From positions 417,029 to 481,028 of the forward strand of contig JXTB01000160.1 of assembly GCA_002914805.1 (NCBI GenBank): DNA of 64,000 nt, read 5' to 3'. The DNA is from Parasponia andersonii. Taxonomy: Eukaryota; Streptophyta; Magnoliopsida; Rosales; Cannabaceae. Both the position numbers and the translations under genes were made by a program. Positions 49,783-62,490 of the stretch are shown one piece after another (the first letter of the stretch is position 1; every line of letters begins with the position of its first letter). The notes under the pieces are model-generated. The model had not been told where the DNA came from. It did not search any database and saw nothing but the letters and a program-made list of their open reading frames with translations.

Positions 49783-50652
49783 GGGTTGTTTGGCATCATA
49801 ATTAAAAAATAGTTTTTTATTTTTAAAAATAGAAAACTATTCTCTACGAACAAATAAGAGTATTTGACATTGTTTTCTGAGAATAGTTTTTTAAAATAGA
49901 ATTAAAGAAAATAAAAAATTCAGAGAATAACAAAATGTTGTTTTCAAGGTGTTTTCTTAATTTTTTTTTTCAAGAAAAAAAATAAAAATTCTTTCATATG
50001 ATTTTCATATATACATTTTCTCATAATTTTTATTCTCATGATTTTTTTTTATCAATTTCTCTTTCATAATTTTCTCTCTCATCACTTTCTCACTACATTT
50101 TCTAAATCCTCATTTTCTCTCATTACTTTCTCTCTTCTTATTTTATTCCATCACTTTTTCTCTCATCATTTTCTATCTTTTCACTTTTTTTTAATCACAT
50201 TATATCTCCTTATTCTCTATTGCTATTTTATTTTTTATAATTTTTTTATCTTTCTTTTCTATCCACGTACATTTTTATTACTTTCTATCTCTTGTGTGTT
50301 TTCATTATTTTTTTTTCTATCTTTCTTAACACTTTTTATTTCTCTATTCTCTTTATCACTTTCTCTCTTATTATTATCTTTTATTACCTTTTCTCTTGTG
50401 ACTTTCTCTCTCATTATTCCTTTACTTGAATTTTTCTTTAGTCAATCTTTCTTGACTTTTTCTCTCTCAATATTTTTTTTATAATACAAATATGATTTTT
50501 TATATTCATATAGTTTTTTCCTAAAAAATGTTTCTAGAAAACAGTTACCAAATACCCATTGTTTTCTGAAAATATTATAAAATAATTTTTATTCTCATTT
50601 CTGAAAACACAATTTTGAAAACAGAAAACAAAAAATAATACCAAACATGCCC
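49783..50652. mobile_element. 870-bp foldback/MITE with a pyrimidine-rich core
   Basis: The left end gggttgtttggcatcataa and right end ccaaacatgccc are inverse with mismatches, and the ends share gttttct-rich arms. The core (50040-50480) is a 440-bp T/C-rich tract made of degenerate units such as ttttctctctcatcac. The hAT-like TTTGG ends are suggestive only. Confidence 0.6.
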
Positions 50653-51603
50653 GGATAGATTTATTTATTTTTTATTTTTTTAGAGGAATTTGTTTACCTA
50701 TCTTATTATATTACCTATTAACACATTCCACTTCTATCCAATTGATATAAGGTATATCTATCAAATTACTTACATTGGGCATTAAAAGGACACACATTAG
50801 TTTTATTAACCTCTTTCAACTTTATTAAACTCTTACGGAATCTGTAGAAAAGAATTTTCCCCCCTAAAGAGTTTATCGAGGGTTTCTCTTTGATATTTTC
50901 TAGAATTTGATATTCATAACTATATTTGGATGTAATATACCTCTCAATATTGAAGAAGACAAAAAAAACTCTAAAAAAGTAGAGGTTTTAATAAGTAATT
51001 AGTGAATAAACATAAGATTGGTGAGAGAAGAATTTATAAGGGGAAAAAAACTAGTGGATATTTTGGGACTAATGAATATTCAAAAGGGGTGAGAAAAAAA
51101 AATCTTAAAATTACAAATTTTTTTTAGAGGTTTCTTTAGAAAGAGAGTAAAAAAAGAGAGAAAAAAAATATATAAAAATTGAGTCATTTGCTTAATCAAG
51201 TAGAAAGTAGTAATTTGATTGGAAAGTACTAATTGAATGGTTAATATTAGTTATGTTTTGCTCAGCGAACCTATATTCTTTACTTTTATCTTTATTCATA
51301 ATTTTAGAGAATTATTAATTTTATTTTCAACATGTATCATTAGAAAATCATTTTTTACTTATGTGACATTTAATATTACAATTTTTTTGGACTTGTTTTT
51401 TTAAATTACAATATATAAACTCATCTAACTAGGATTCGAATTCATCCTCTCTTGCACACTCCTAAGAATATATACTTTCTGTTATTCCTATTAGCAACGT
51501 AAAGTTACATATCAGTTCGAATATTTCCTTTTCTAATCCACCTCACATGTGCATCTAAATCCACCTCACATGTGCATCTAGTTAAGTTATTAGTTTGTAG
51601 GGT
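50653..51603. other. Non-coding AT-rich DNA
   Basis: No gene. A 27-bp duplication around ccacctcacatgtgcatcta lies at 51538-51582. Confidence 0.55.
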
Positions 51604-52612
51604 TAATATCATTAGGGTCTAGGGCTCCTCGGCCTTTTCCCAACATATCACTTAAGCCCGCATTCATTTTTTAGTAGCATTTAACTCCTCATCCTCTTTA
51701 TTTAGTAACACTTGAGTCCCTCTTAACATTTTTGTCAATTTTGACTTTAAATAAACACGTGCTATCCACGTGAGCTAATCTTTCTTTTAAAGAACCACAT
51801 GAGCTTAATGAAAATGTATTTTGGAAGAAATTTTCTTTTTTACTTTTATTGCTATTATCTCTTATTGTCATTGCCGATCATGCCTAGTCGCCTCCACTCC
51901 TTGCTTTTCCGATTGAGAAATCAAGTTCGAGCTACACAGGTGAAATGAGAGGGGTGATGTTAATCGCTCCAATTTTTTTCTTTGGTTTACCTTCTTCTTT
52001 TTATTTTTTATTTCAATTTATTTTTAATGTTTAAAAGTGGGACTTAATTAATGACCTTCACTTATTACAAATTAAAAGAAAATACTTACTTTTATCCAAT
52101 TCTCATCTCACCCCCATAAGGGATAATAGGTTTTCAAACCTACTTCCAGTATGATTTGAATATAGGACCGAAATTCTAGATAGTGGGTATTCTTACTATT
52201 TGAGCCAACCTATTTCGTCAAATGGTTCACTTTCAGCTGAGGAGATCTTATTTCACCTTGAACCGAACCTCTTCTCAATAAAGCTAGTAGTGTGGTAACA
52301 CGGTGGAGAAGGAAACCATGACACTTATGGACTGGAGATTTCTGGAAGGAGCATGTGTGCATTTTAAATGGAGGCAGCTAGGCAATGTCAAGTAAGGGAA
52401 AGAACAAGGAAGGAAAAAAGAGAAGAAAGAAAAATCTCAAAATACCCTTCAAAAGAAGCTCACGTGAGCAGCATGTGTATATCTAACGTCAAAAATTGAT
52501 AGAAAAAGTTACAAGGGACTCAAGTGTTACTAGATAGAGAGAATAAGGAGTTAAACGCTAAAAAAAAATGAATGAGGACCTATATGATACCTCGGGGTCT
52601 TAGCAATTTAGC
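51604..52612. mobile_element. Long-TIR foldback element, MULE-like
   Basis: Two inverted arms of about 150-170 bp (51604-51780 and 52450-52612). The left arm reads tagtaacacttgagtccct near 51711; the right arm holds its inverse agggactcaagtgttacta near 52514. Further shared words are gcattcattttttag / aaaaaatgaatgagg and cacgtgagc / gctcacgtgagc. The middle 650 bp are non-coding. Long TIRs suit a Mutator-type MITE or foldback element. Confidence 0.75.
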
Positions 52613-52998
52613 TGCTTTTCACATGTCATTTTTAATAAATGTCCATATTTTTCGTTTTATAGAAAAGAGTCAACTTTATCAGTTTTGGAAAATGTATATC
52701 AATTTTACTATATCTATTATCATATACAACGAGTAAAAATGCTTATGTACAATAATATAAACCTAGTTTAGTGTCATGCAATCTGCATATGGGATATAAT
52801 CAATGTAAAAGCTTATAAACTTGATCATTTTACTGTAAAAACGAACAATAAGGACAATTAAAATGGAGTTTCATTGGTTATAAATAATATTTTAAATATA
52901 TAAATAAAATGGATAATTTATTATACATGTTTTATTTATTTTTAATCCTTATATGGTGCATCTACCATATAGCTCTTAGGTAATTCTTTTATGATTAA
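52613..52998. other. Non-coding AT-rich spacer
   Basis: Nothing recognised. Confidence 0.6.
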
Positions 52999-53540
52999 AG
53001 GTGTCAAAATGAGCCGGACAAAATAGACCGGTCCATAGTCCGTCATTTTAGCCCACGAGCTGATCCGGTCCGGTCCTCATTATAACGAGCCTAGGCTTTA
53101 GGTCCATCGGGTCGGGCCGGTCTGCTAATCTAGCCCGCCCGCCAAAAATAAATTTAAATACAAATTTTTTCCAATACTTATAAATATACATGTCCTCACT
53201 CTTTTTTTTTTTTTTTTACACTTTCAAATTTCAATCTAATTCTAAATAATTTTCCAATACTTATTTTTTTTATCAACTATTCTACTTATATACTTTTACC
53301 TTATTTAATTATTTTTAAACTTTTATCGACAAGAAAAAAAATGTAACATATTATTTATTTTTTCATAAATTTTATTTTCTTATTTTTAACTAATTATACA
53401 AATAATAATCTCATGAGCTCGACGGGCCTACGAACCGAGTTAGGCTACATTTTAAAATTTCGGACCAAACCAAGCCTACTTTCTTAAATGGCCCGACCTA
53501 TTCTTTCTCTTGCCCAGCTCGTCCACCCATTTTGACACCT
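52999..53540. mobile_element. hAT-like MITE (family H), copy 2
   Basis: Perfect 13-bp terminal inverted repeats, aggtgtcaaaatg at 52999 and cattttgacacct at 53528. GC-rich subterminal regions contain ccggtccggtcc and gggtcgggccggtc; the core shares words with 33819-34303. No clear 8-bp target duplication remains, so it is old. Confidence 0.8.
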
Positions 53541-56500
53541 CTAGTTATGACACTTGATCGGTTGTTTAGCTAAGTTTGCGCTTAGTGGTTTTTACTTAAA
53601 TTAAATCAGATCTGATCAATGAGTCAATAGTACAAGGCTTACTTACCACTCTCTCTGTCTCAAGTTATTGTTTTATTTTATTCAGTTTTATTTATGAAGA
53701 AATCCCTTACGAGCCAAACCTTGAAAAGTGGGACCGTTTTAGTTCCAGTAGGAGCTTTGTACCCCAATTTTTTTTTTTTTTTATTTTAGAAGAATTTGTA
53801 CCCCAAATCTCAAGAAGTCAGGCAATTGAGTTTTCAATTCGGGTCCAATGAGATTTTGTTGTAGGAGAAAAAATTTGAACAATTTTTGGCAAATAAAAAG
53901 TACAAAATATTTTCTGGAAAATAGAATATCACTTACGTGTATATTGAACTTTGTTTTAGAGTTCCATGCTAAGTAAAGTAACCAATATCATAATGGTATT
54001 GTAGGGGGAAAAACATTAGATTTCCTAGGAATTTTCATTAACAATTTTGTGTTTAATTAATTTTGACAGAAGCCTTGCATATTCAAGATTATTCAACAGA
54101 ATCCTTAGAATTACATTTTTTTATATTAAAAAGATATATACAAAGGATTTAACAACCTATCAAATTGGTCTGATGACATTAATTCGGGAGAATAATGATT
54201 CTCATTTAAATGTTTATTAAAATATGAGAAAAAAAAATGTGTAGGGTTCCCACCAATACCCTAAAGAATGGTGGGATTTTTAGAGAAAAAATTTAGATTT
54301 AGAAAATGTTTATGATGCTTTTAACATGATTTTTGATTTTTTTATTCTAGCTTGTCTTTTTATTTATTTTAGAAGTATTTTAACAATTATGTATAGTGCA
54401 AATATAGCTCCTCTTTGGTAAAAGAAATAAACTTTATATCATAGATTTTGTGGAATTAACATTTAAGAAATAATTCACTTCCAACATAATTTGGTATAAA
54501 AAAATAAAATAAATAATTCTTGGACATGTAGTATTATACTCATTAATTTATTTAGAGATTCAAACTTATTATTAGAAGTCATTCCAGTAATACATAAACT
54601 AATTTTTAGGAGAAATAACACATTCTTCACCAAATTAAGCTAGAAACTTCTTTCACTTAAAATGTTACGAATTTCTAGGTTACGAATTTCTTGACTTAAG
54701 GCCAAAATTTGTTTTACGGCTATCAAACAAAATTAAAGTCAAAAGCTTCTGACTTAAGGCCAATTTTTTTTTTAACCCTAAGTCTAAAATTAATAACCAC
54801 AAGTTAAATTATTTTCTTACCATAAATCATAAATCTGTCACCATTTACCCATCTATTACATGACAAAAATAAAAATAACTAATCTCCCAAAAATAACATT
54901 TTGAATACTCAAGTTAGTTAAAATCTATGCTATCTTAGAAAAATAAGACTTCAAACGTGGCCAATGATGCAAAAACATAACTTTTCTCCGAAAAACAATG
55001 GTCAAAATACACAAACATAAGCACTGAAAAAACAAAGTCACACAATCCGGATACAAGAATGAGGATAAGGCTACTTCTCACCATTTGAATGAAAATATGC
55101 AAAATGATGCTTGGTTAAGAGCTTAAGAGAGATGAGAGACTTTACACCGTTTAGAGGTGGATTTCTTGCTGAATTTTAGGATTTTGATTTGGGGAGTCTC
55201 TCTCTTTCTCTCTCCTCTCCAAACGGAAATGATTTCGTGGGATTCACGTGGCTTGATGGGATTTCACAAGGATATTTGAGTCTCTTTGCAAACTTGGGAT
55301 CCAAATTTTTCTTATTGTAATGAATTAAATTAAAATAAATATAATATTATTTTATATTTAATGATATTGGATTGGATTATTATTATTATTATTATAATGT
55401 AAGATATATTTATTTTGAAATGTATAATAAATTTATTTTAAATTAATTAAAATTTTAAAAATATAAAAAAATATTACTAATACAAGATTTATTAGTTTTG
55501 AAATTTGAAAAGAGATATAAGAGCCCTTAATTGTCATATTCAGGAGAAACTATTTTAGAATTATGAATTATTTATTATAATCCCAAATTAGTCTCAAATA
55601 TGAATTTAGGATAAATAATCCCTATTCCATACTCACTCTTATGTACCAAACAACCCTTAATCTCCAAAAAGATCAAAGTGCCACCTTTTTTTTTTTTGTT
55701 TGTTTGTTTTCTCCCCTTCTTTTCGTCCATTTTTCTAAATAGACCGCCCATAAAATTTTAATTTTCATAATTTCTTTTCAAACACCTTTTAACTTTACAT
55801 TACGTATCAAAATGTCCATTAATAAGCTTCTATAAAAACATTTCTTTTCCCACAATCCTAATTATGCTTTTCAATCCATAGGTGTTTTTTTCTCCATTTC
55901 TTTGCATTGATTTTTCGAGTTTTTGATGTAAGTGCTGGTGTATAGTCAATAGAGAACCATATAAACGTGGACGTGGCTGAGAAATGTTTGCGGAGTTGTA
56001 GCCTCTTAAGGATGCATATTATGTTTTGTTATCTAATATCTATGCTGAAGCCGAAAGATGGACGAGTTGAGCGACTGAGGAAAGAAATGGTTAGTTCTGT
56101 AGTTGTGAGGATGCTTGATACAACCATATAGAGAATCTGAATCGGAAATGAAATAAACAAGAAATGTATTTTAAATATGTAACTTCATAACTCCTTTTGT
56201 CATTCTACCTCTCTCTGATCTAATGATTAATATGTTTACTTAAAAAAAAAAAGTCGTGAATGGTCAATTACGACAAAAGAATACTATGATTTTTATTTTT
56301 TATTTTGCTCCAAAACAGCATTTAAAAAAAAGTCAGTACCATAGCGAAATTTTGTAGAATTTTGATTTGTTAAGATTATTTTATAATTTCACATAAATAA
56401 TATATTTTGGTATATATTTGTGAGAGGTGTGCTAAAAAATAAAGTTTGATTATTTAATGCTATGAAGATATTTTATGTCAATTTACAAAAAGATAATTAG

Positions 56501-57323
56501 ATAAAAAAAATTAAATAATGAAAAATGGATAAAAATAGAAAAACCGATAAGTCAATTGGACTCAAAATAGTTCTATCCATATCTTTTCCCATTATAATTT
56601 GGGTTGCAAAAGAACACTTAATGATTATGTTCCTTTCTCTATAAAAGTCGATTACATAATATATAGTTAAACAATATGTAAACATAATCCACGTTTTAGT
56701 AAATTTGACTGCTAAATAAATTCATTACTTGGATTTGTAAGTATTTCCATTCTGGTAATTTAATTGATTTCACATTTTTGTATGTGATGTTTGATGAGAT
56801 AATTTCTTTTTGAATTATGCAACCTGAATTAAATGATTTAGTAGATTGTGGTTGTGGCTCACAATTTTTATAAGCTACTTACAATATAAGAGTCCCCACT
56901 AAGTTAGAAAACCTACAAAATTCATTGACTTATGTTCCCCTTTAAAGGTTTGACAAGTGATTTTATAGTTCACATGAGTATGTAAAATAATGGCGTGCGA
57001 TCTTTGTTGTTTCTACCGACATATATAACATGCCAGCATTTTTTCTGCTTTGGGTTTTGGTGATTTTGGGCCTATAGAAAAACAATGGTGGGATCTTTGT
57101 GCCAAACAAGTTGCCCTTCATGTTGGACCCATAAGTCTTCTTTTCTTGATTATTATTTTTAATGTTGCTTTTCCATCATCAACGCAGACTTGATGTTTCA
57201 AAGGAACATTTCAGTGACAGAATTCTTGGGGGCTCTTTTAATTTATTTACACTTCACTTTGATAAATGTCTTTGTTGTTTTTTTTAATAACAAAATGGCC
57301 ACGTATGTTAGTGGTATGTCAAT
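53541..57323. other. Long non-coding region
   Basis: No gene. 55300-55650 may be a worn relative of the MITE at 29930: both contain aataaatttatttta-type cores and end near taccaaacaaccc or its like. The frame at 56497-56685 has no domain. Confidence 0.5.
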
Positions 57324-57324
57324 N

Positions 57325-59615
57325 AAGGATTTAATCCCCCTAAACTAATTGTCATAAGGTTATTCTAGATATGTCTAGCTTTTATTTATTTCAATACTTT
57401 TGTAGTTTTCATCGAGAAAGGTTCAAATCTAGAAAAAGTTCATCATTGGTATTGTAAAATCTAAGGTATTTTTGGGCCAAATGGGTAATTTTTTGAGAAA
57501 TATTAAATTTGTAAATAAGTATTTTTATATTAAAATATTCAAAATATTTGAATTTAATAATATGGTGCTACGGTTGTTAAAATTTACATATGGTGCTACA
57601 GTTGTTAATATGGGTAATTTTTTGAGAAATAGTAAATTTGTAAATAAGTATTTTTAGATTAAAATATTCAAAATATTTGAATTTAATAATATAGTGCTAC
57701 AGTTGTTAAAATTTACATAAAAACCCCAAAGAAGAGCATCTTCTCACGCTGAGCGCCTAAGAGAGAGAAAAGGAGAGAGAGAGAGAGAGAAGGAGGAGCC
57801 CTCTACTGAGCTTCATTGCCACCACAATGCCCACACGCTAGCCTGCGGTCTTCCCCAGCTGCCAATGAGTCAACGACAGCGAACTAACGCCACAAAACAC
57901 TGCTCGACAATGGAGATCGGCCTTGCCAAAAATCACGCCTCCAACTGCATTTTTCATCGAAATTTTCATCATCTCACTACCTCACCGCCAGCACGTGAAG
58001 TCTTCTCTCACTGTCGCTAATATCCTCTAAGTGGTTGTACGAGTTAACTCACCTTTAGTAAGATTTTTACTATTTTTACCATTTTATCAAGTTTGTAAAA
58101 AGTAATATTTTTGTAATTATTTATTTAGGTAATTATTTTATCTGAGATAAATATATGAAGTGAAAGAAGGTTAAAAACTATGAATAATTACGATTGACAA
58201 AAGTAAAAACAGTATCTAAAAGTATAGTAAATTTTTTTAAAAAAAAGATGATATTTTTCTAAATATTTACAAAAAGTGGTATTATTGTAATTTTTGGATT
58301 TTTGAGCTTATCTAATGTTGGGGATCTTGAAACTTAGTTATGACTTCGAATTTGGGCTCATTGAGATATATAGATGAATTTTGATATAAAATACCACTAT
58401 GTTTCAAAGTGGAACAAAAATTAGAATTTTGTAGTTCAAAATTGTACTATTTTGCGTGCCACAGGCTAATCTCGTATTGAGATCCAATTTCGATAAAATA
58501 TATATCTAACCTAGTATTTTTCAATGCTCTGAATTCATTAGTGATCTTCATTTCTCTATTTGAGACTCCAACGAAAGGTGACTTTTTTAAATGGATTTAT
58601 CAGGATCCATAAATTGTCGTTTGACCATTTGAGTAATCAACGAGAGATTCTATGAATGTCATTAGCCTGGTATCACCGTCATATTGAGGTAAGAGTTTAA
58701 TTACCCGATTTAGTATTTGTTTTGATTTACAATTACATTAAAAGTTATTTATAAAAAATTGTGATTGTACGATGATTTAAGAAATGACTATAAATTGTTG
58801 GATTATATTGGGGTTAGATTGTGTAGATTTTTATACATATTTTTATAGTGTGATTATGGGATGAATAATGATGTACTGTCTACATACAATAAATCCCAGA
58901 ATAATACCAAGTTGGATTTTTAAAGCATGATTTGATCAATGGATGCATGGTTGTTATGAACTATTAATCTTGTACATACTATAAGATCACATACTTGAGT
59001 TCTATTATAGCATTGCGGTATTTTAGATCGTTGGTGAGTTGTTGCAGTACTATATGAGAGACCTAAGCCCCTCACAGGTTTTTGCTAATATGCCTACGAG
59101 TAATATCAGGATACTGAATACTTTTGCTACAGAGGTATTATAGGGCTGTGATGAGAGGATGATAGCTCACTTATCTACCTGTTAATATATGATATGTACA
59201 ATGATATAGTTTTAGACTTGATTATGAATAAGTAATTCTGGATATCAGTGATTTATAAATTTAATTAATAAATAAGTTTAAATATATTAACCATACAAGT
59301 TTGAGAAATCACTTTTATTCAAAAAGATAATTGAATTCTTACTGAGTATGTGAATGCTCACCCCTTACTTTTTCTATATCAGATAGTATTTAGTGTGATT
59401 TTGGAGACTTGGACGCAGAGTAGTGAGGAGTTAGTTATCTTGTTGGGAATTGGTAATTATGTATAATAACTCTGTTATTTGTTTTGGCTTGTATTAAACA
59501 CTTAAGGGCACGTTTTATGGACTCGATTTGTAAAATTATTGTGCTAGATTGTGAGACTGATGATAGTGATGTTTGAGCTATTTAAATAAAATTCATCAAC
59601 AATGTACATTTACTA
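57325..59615 (+). repeat. Repeat family R, copy between two single Ns
   Basis: 2291 bp, bounded by N at 57324 and 59616, and matching 60091-62363 with only a few percent difference. It contains a 129-bp tandem duplication (57480 and 57609, atgggtaattttttgag), a GA microsatellite (57763-57795), a GC-richer exon-like block (57795-58040), and donor-like words such as gaggtaagag near 58684. No frame longer than about 60 codons, so it is non-coding or decayed. Confidence 0.7.
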
Positions 59616-59616
59616 N

Positions 59617-60090
59617 AAAAGTGGTATAAACGACCAAATTAACTATAGCAAACACGGGCCATTTGCTTTAATTACTCTTTTCTATTGCACATACACCTCC
59701 AAACACAAACGGGTGTCATTTCTTTTTTATAGTGGCCCGTATATTAGTTCATAGTACTCCATCCAAAGTAGAAACTATTAGATTTGCTATTATTATTCAA
59801 TGTACGTATACATGATTTCCTCTCGTACATATAAGTTGCTATTATTATTCAATGTAAGTACACATGATTTCCACACGAACATATAAGATACTTACGGTAT
59901 ACGTAAACCTTTTCCTAAAAAAACCCTCTAGCTCCTCCTTTTCTTATTATTTTTTTAAAAGAAAAATTTCATCTTCTTACACTCAACTTTTTCTCTCTTG
60001 ATTTCTATCTGATTGAAAGGAAATAATCTCTCTGCCTGATAGAATTTTTGAATTTTTCTATATTTTCCTTATAATCCCTTCATTGCTGTG
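59617..60090. other. Spacer between the two R copies
   Basis: Non-coding. A word around gttgctattattattcaatgta occurs in whole or part twice (59779-59873). Nothing else seen. Confidence 0.55.
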
Positions 60091-62490
60091 AAGGATTTAA
60101 TCCCCCTAAACTAATTGTCATAAGGTTATTCTAGATATGTCTAGCTTTTATTTATTTCAATACTTTTGTAGTTTTCATCGAGAAATGTTCAAATCTAGAA
60201 AAAGTTCATCATTGATATTGTAAAATCTAAGGTATTTTTGGGCCAAATGGGTAATTTTTTGAGAAATAGTAAATTTGTAAATAAGTATTTTTATATTCAA
60301 AATATTTGAATTTAATAATATGGTGCTATAGTTGTTAATATGGGTAATTTTTTGAGAAATAGTAAATTTGTAAATAAGTATTTTTAGATTAAAATATTAA
60401 AAATATTTGAATTTAATAATATGATGCTACAGTTGTTAAAATTTACATAAAAACCCCAAAGAAGAGCATCTTCTCACGCTGAGCGCCTGAGAGAGAGAGA
60501 GAGAAAAGGAGAGAGAGAGAGAGAGAGAGAGAAGGAGGAGCCCTCTACCGAGCTTCATTGCCACCACAATGCCCACACGCTAGCCTGCGGTCTTCCCCAG
60601 CTGCCAATGAGTCAACGACAGCGAACTAATGCCACAAAACACTGCTCGACAACGGAGATTGGCCTTGCCAAAATTCACGCCTCCAACTGCATTTTTCATT
60701 GAAATTTTCATCATCTGACTACCTCACCGCCAGCACGTGGAGTCTTCTCTCACTGTCGCTAATCTCCTCTAAGTGGTCGTACGAGTTAACTCACCTTTAG
60801 TAAGATTTTTACTATTTTTATCATTTTATCAAGTTTGTAAAAAGTAATATTTTTGTAATTATTTATTTAGGTAATTATTTTATCTGAGGTAAATATATGA
60901 AGTGAAAGAAGGTTAAAAACTATGAATAATTACGATTGACAAAAGTAAAAACAGTATCCAAAAGTATAGTAAATTTTAAAAGAAAAAGAGGATATTTTTC
61001 TAAATATTTACAAAAAGTGGTATTATTGTAATTTTTGGATTTTTGAGCTTATCTAATGCTCGAGATCTTGAAATTTAGTTATGACTTCGAATTTGGGCTC
61101 ATTGAGATATAGAGATGAATTTTGATATAAAATACCACTATGTTTCAAAGTAGAACAAAAGTTAGAATTTTGTGGTTCAAAATTATACTATTTTGCGTGC
61201 CACAGGCTAATCTCGTATTGGGATCCAATTTCGATAAAATATATATATATATATCTAACCTAGTATTTTTCAATGCTCTGAATTCATTAGTGATCTTCGC
61301 TTCTCTATTTGAGACTCCAACGAAAGGTCACTTTTTTAAGTGGATTTATCAGGATCCATAAATTATCGTTTGACCATTTGAGTAATCAACGAGAGATTCT
61401 ATGAATGTCATTAGCCTGGTATCACTACCATATTGAGGTAAGAGTTCAATTACCTGATTTAGTATTTGTTTTGATTTACAATTACATTAAAAGTTATTTA
61501 TAAAAAATTGTGATTGTACGATGATTTAAGAAATTACTATAAATTGTTAGATTATATTGAGGTTGGATTGTATAGATTATTATACATATTTTTATAGTGT
61601 GATTATGGGATAAATAACGATGTACTATCTATGTACAATAAATCCCAGAATAATACCAAGTTGGATTTTTAAAGCATGATTTGATCAATGGATGCATGGT
61701 TGTTATGAACTATTAATCTTGTACGTACTATAAGATCACACACTTGAGTTCTATTATAGCATTGCAGTATTTTAGATCGTCGGTGAGTTGTTGCAGTACT
61801 AGATGAGAGACCTAAGCCCCTCACAGGTTTTTGCTGATATGCCTACGAGTAATATCAGGATACTGAATACTTTTGCTACAGAGGTATTATAGGGCTGTGA
61901 TGAGAGGATGATAGCTCACTTATCCACCTATTAATATATGATATGTACAATGATATAGTTTTGGACTTGATTATGAATAAATAATTCTGGATACCAGTGA
62001 TTTATAAATTTGATTAATAAATAAGTTTAAATATATTAACCATGCAAGTTTGAGAAATCACTTTTATTCAAAAAGATAATTGAATTCTTACTGAGTATGT
62101 GAATGCTCACCCCTTACTTTTCCTATATCAGATAGTATTTGGTGTGATTTTGGAGACTTGGACGCAGAGTAGTGAGGAGTTAGTTATCTTATTGGGAATT
62201 AGTAATTATGTATAATAACTCTGTTATTTGTTTTGGCTTGTATTAAACACTTAAGGGCACGTTTTATAGACTCGATTTGTAAAATTATTGTGCTAGATTG
62301 TGAGACTGATGATAGTGATGTTTGAGCTATTTAAATAAAATTCATCAACAATGTACGTTTACTGGTGATCATAAAATTGTGAAAAAATTTTCTTTAAAAT
62401 TATTTTTTTTATAAATTTCTAAAAAATAATTTTTGAATTTTCATTTGTGAAATTCTTTTTCTGTCATTGGCCCAGAATTTGAGTCGTGAC
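60091..62490 (+). repeat. Repeat family R, complete-looking copy
   Basis: Same order as 57325-59615 and continuing through ctggtgatcataaaattgtg to an end of the type ggcccagaatttgagtcgtg. The tandem duplication is shortened (period about 93 bp: 60248, 60341), the GA tract is longer (60488-60533), and a TA run at about 61239 is expanded. No open frame of note; 61140-61361 has no domain. Confidence 0.7.

Noticed and set aside
50038..50484. 148-codon plus-strand frame, hydrophobic, Phe/Leu/Ser-rich
   Set aside because: It is the translation of a low-complexity T/C-rich tract inside a foldback element.
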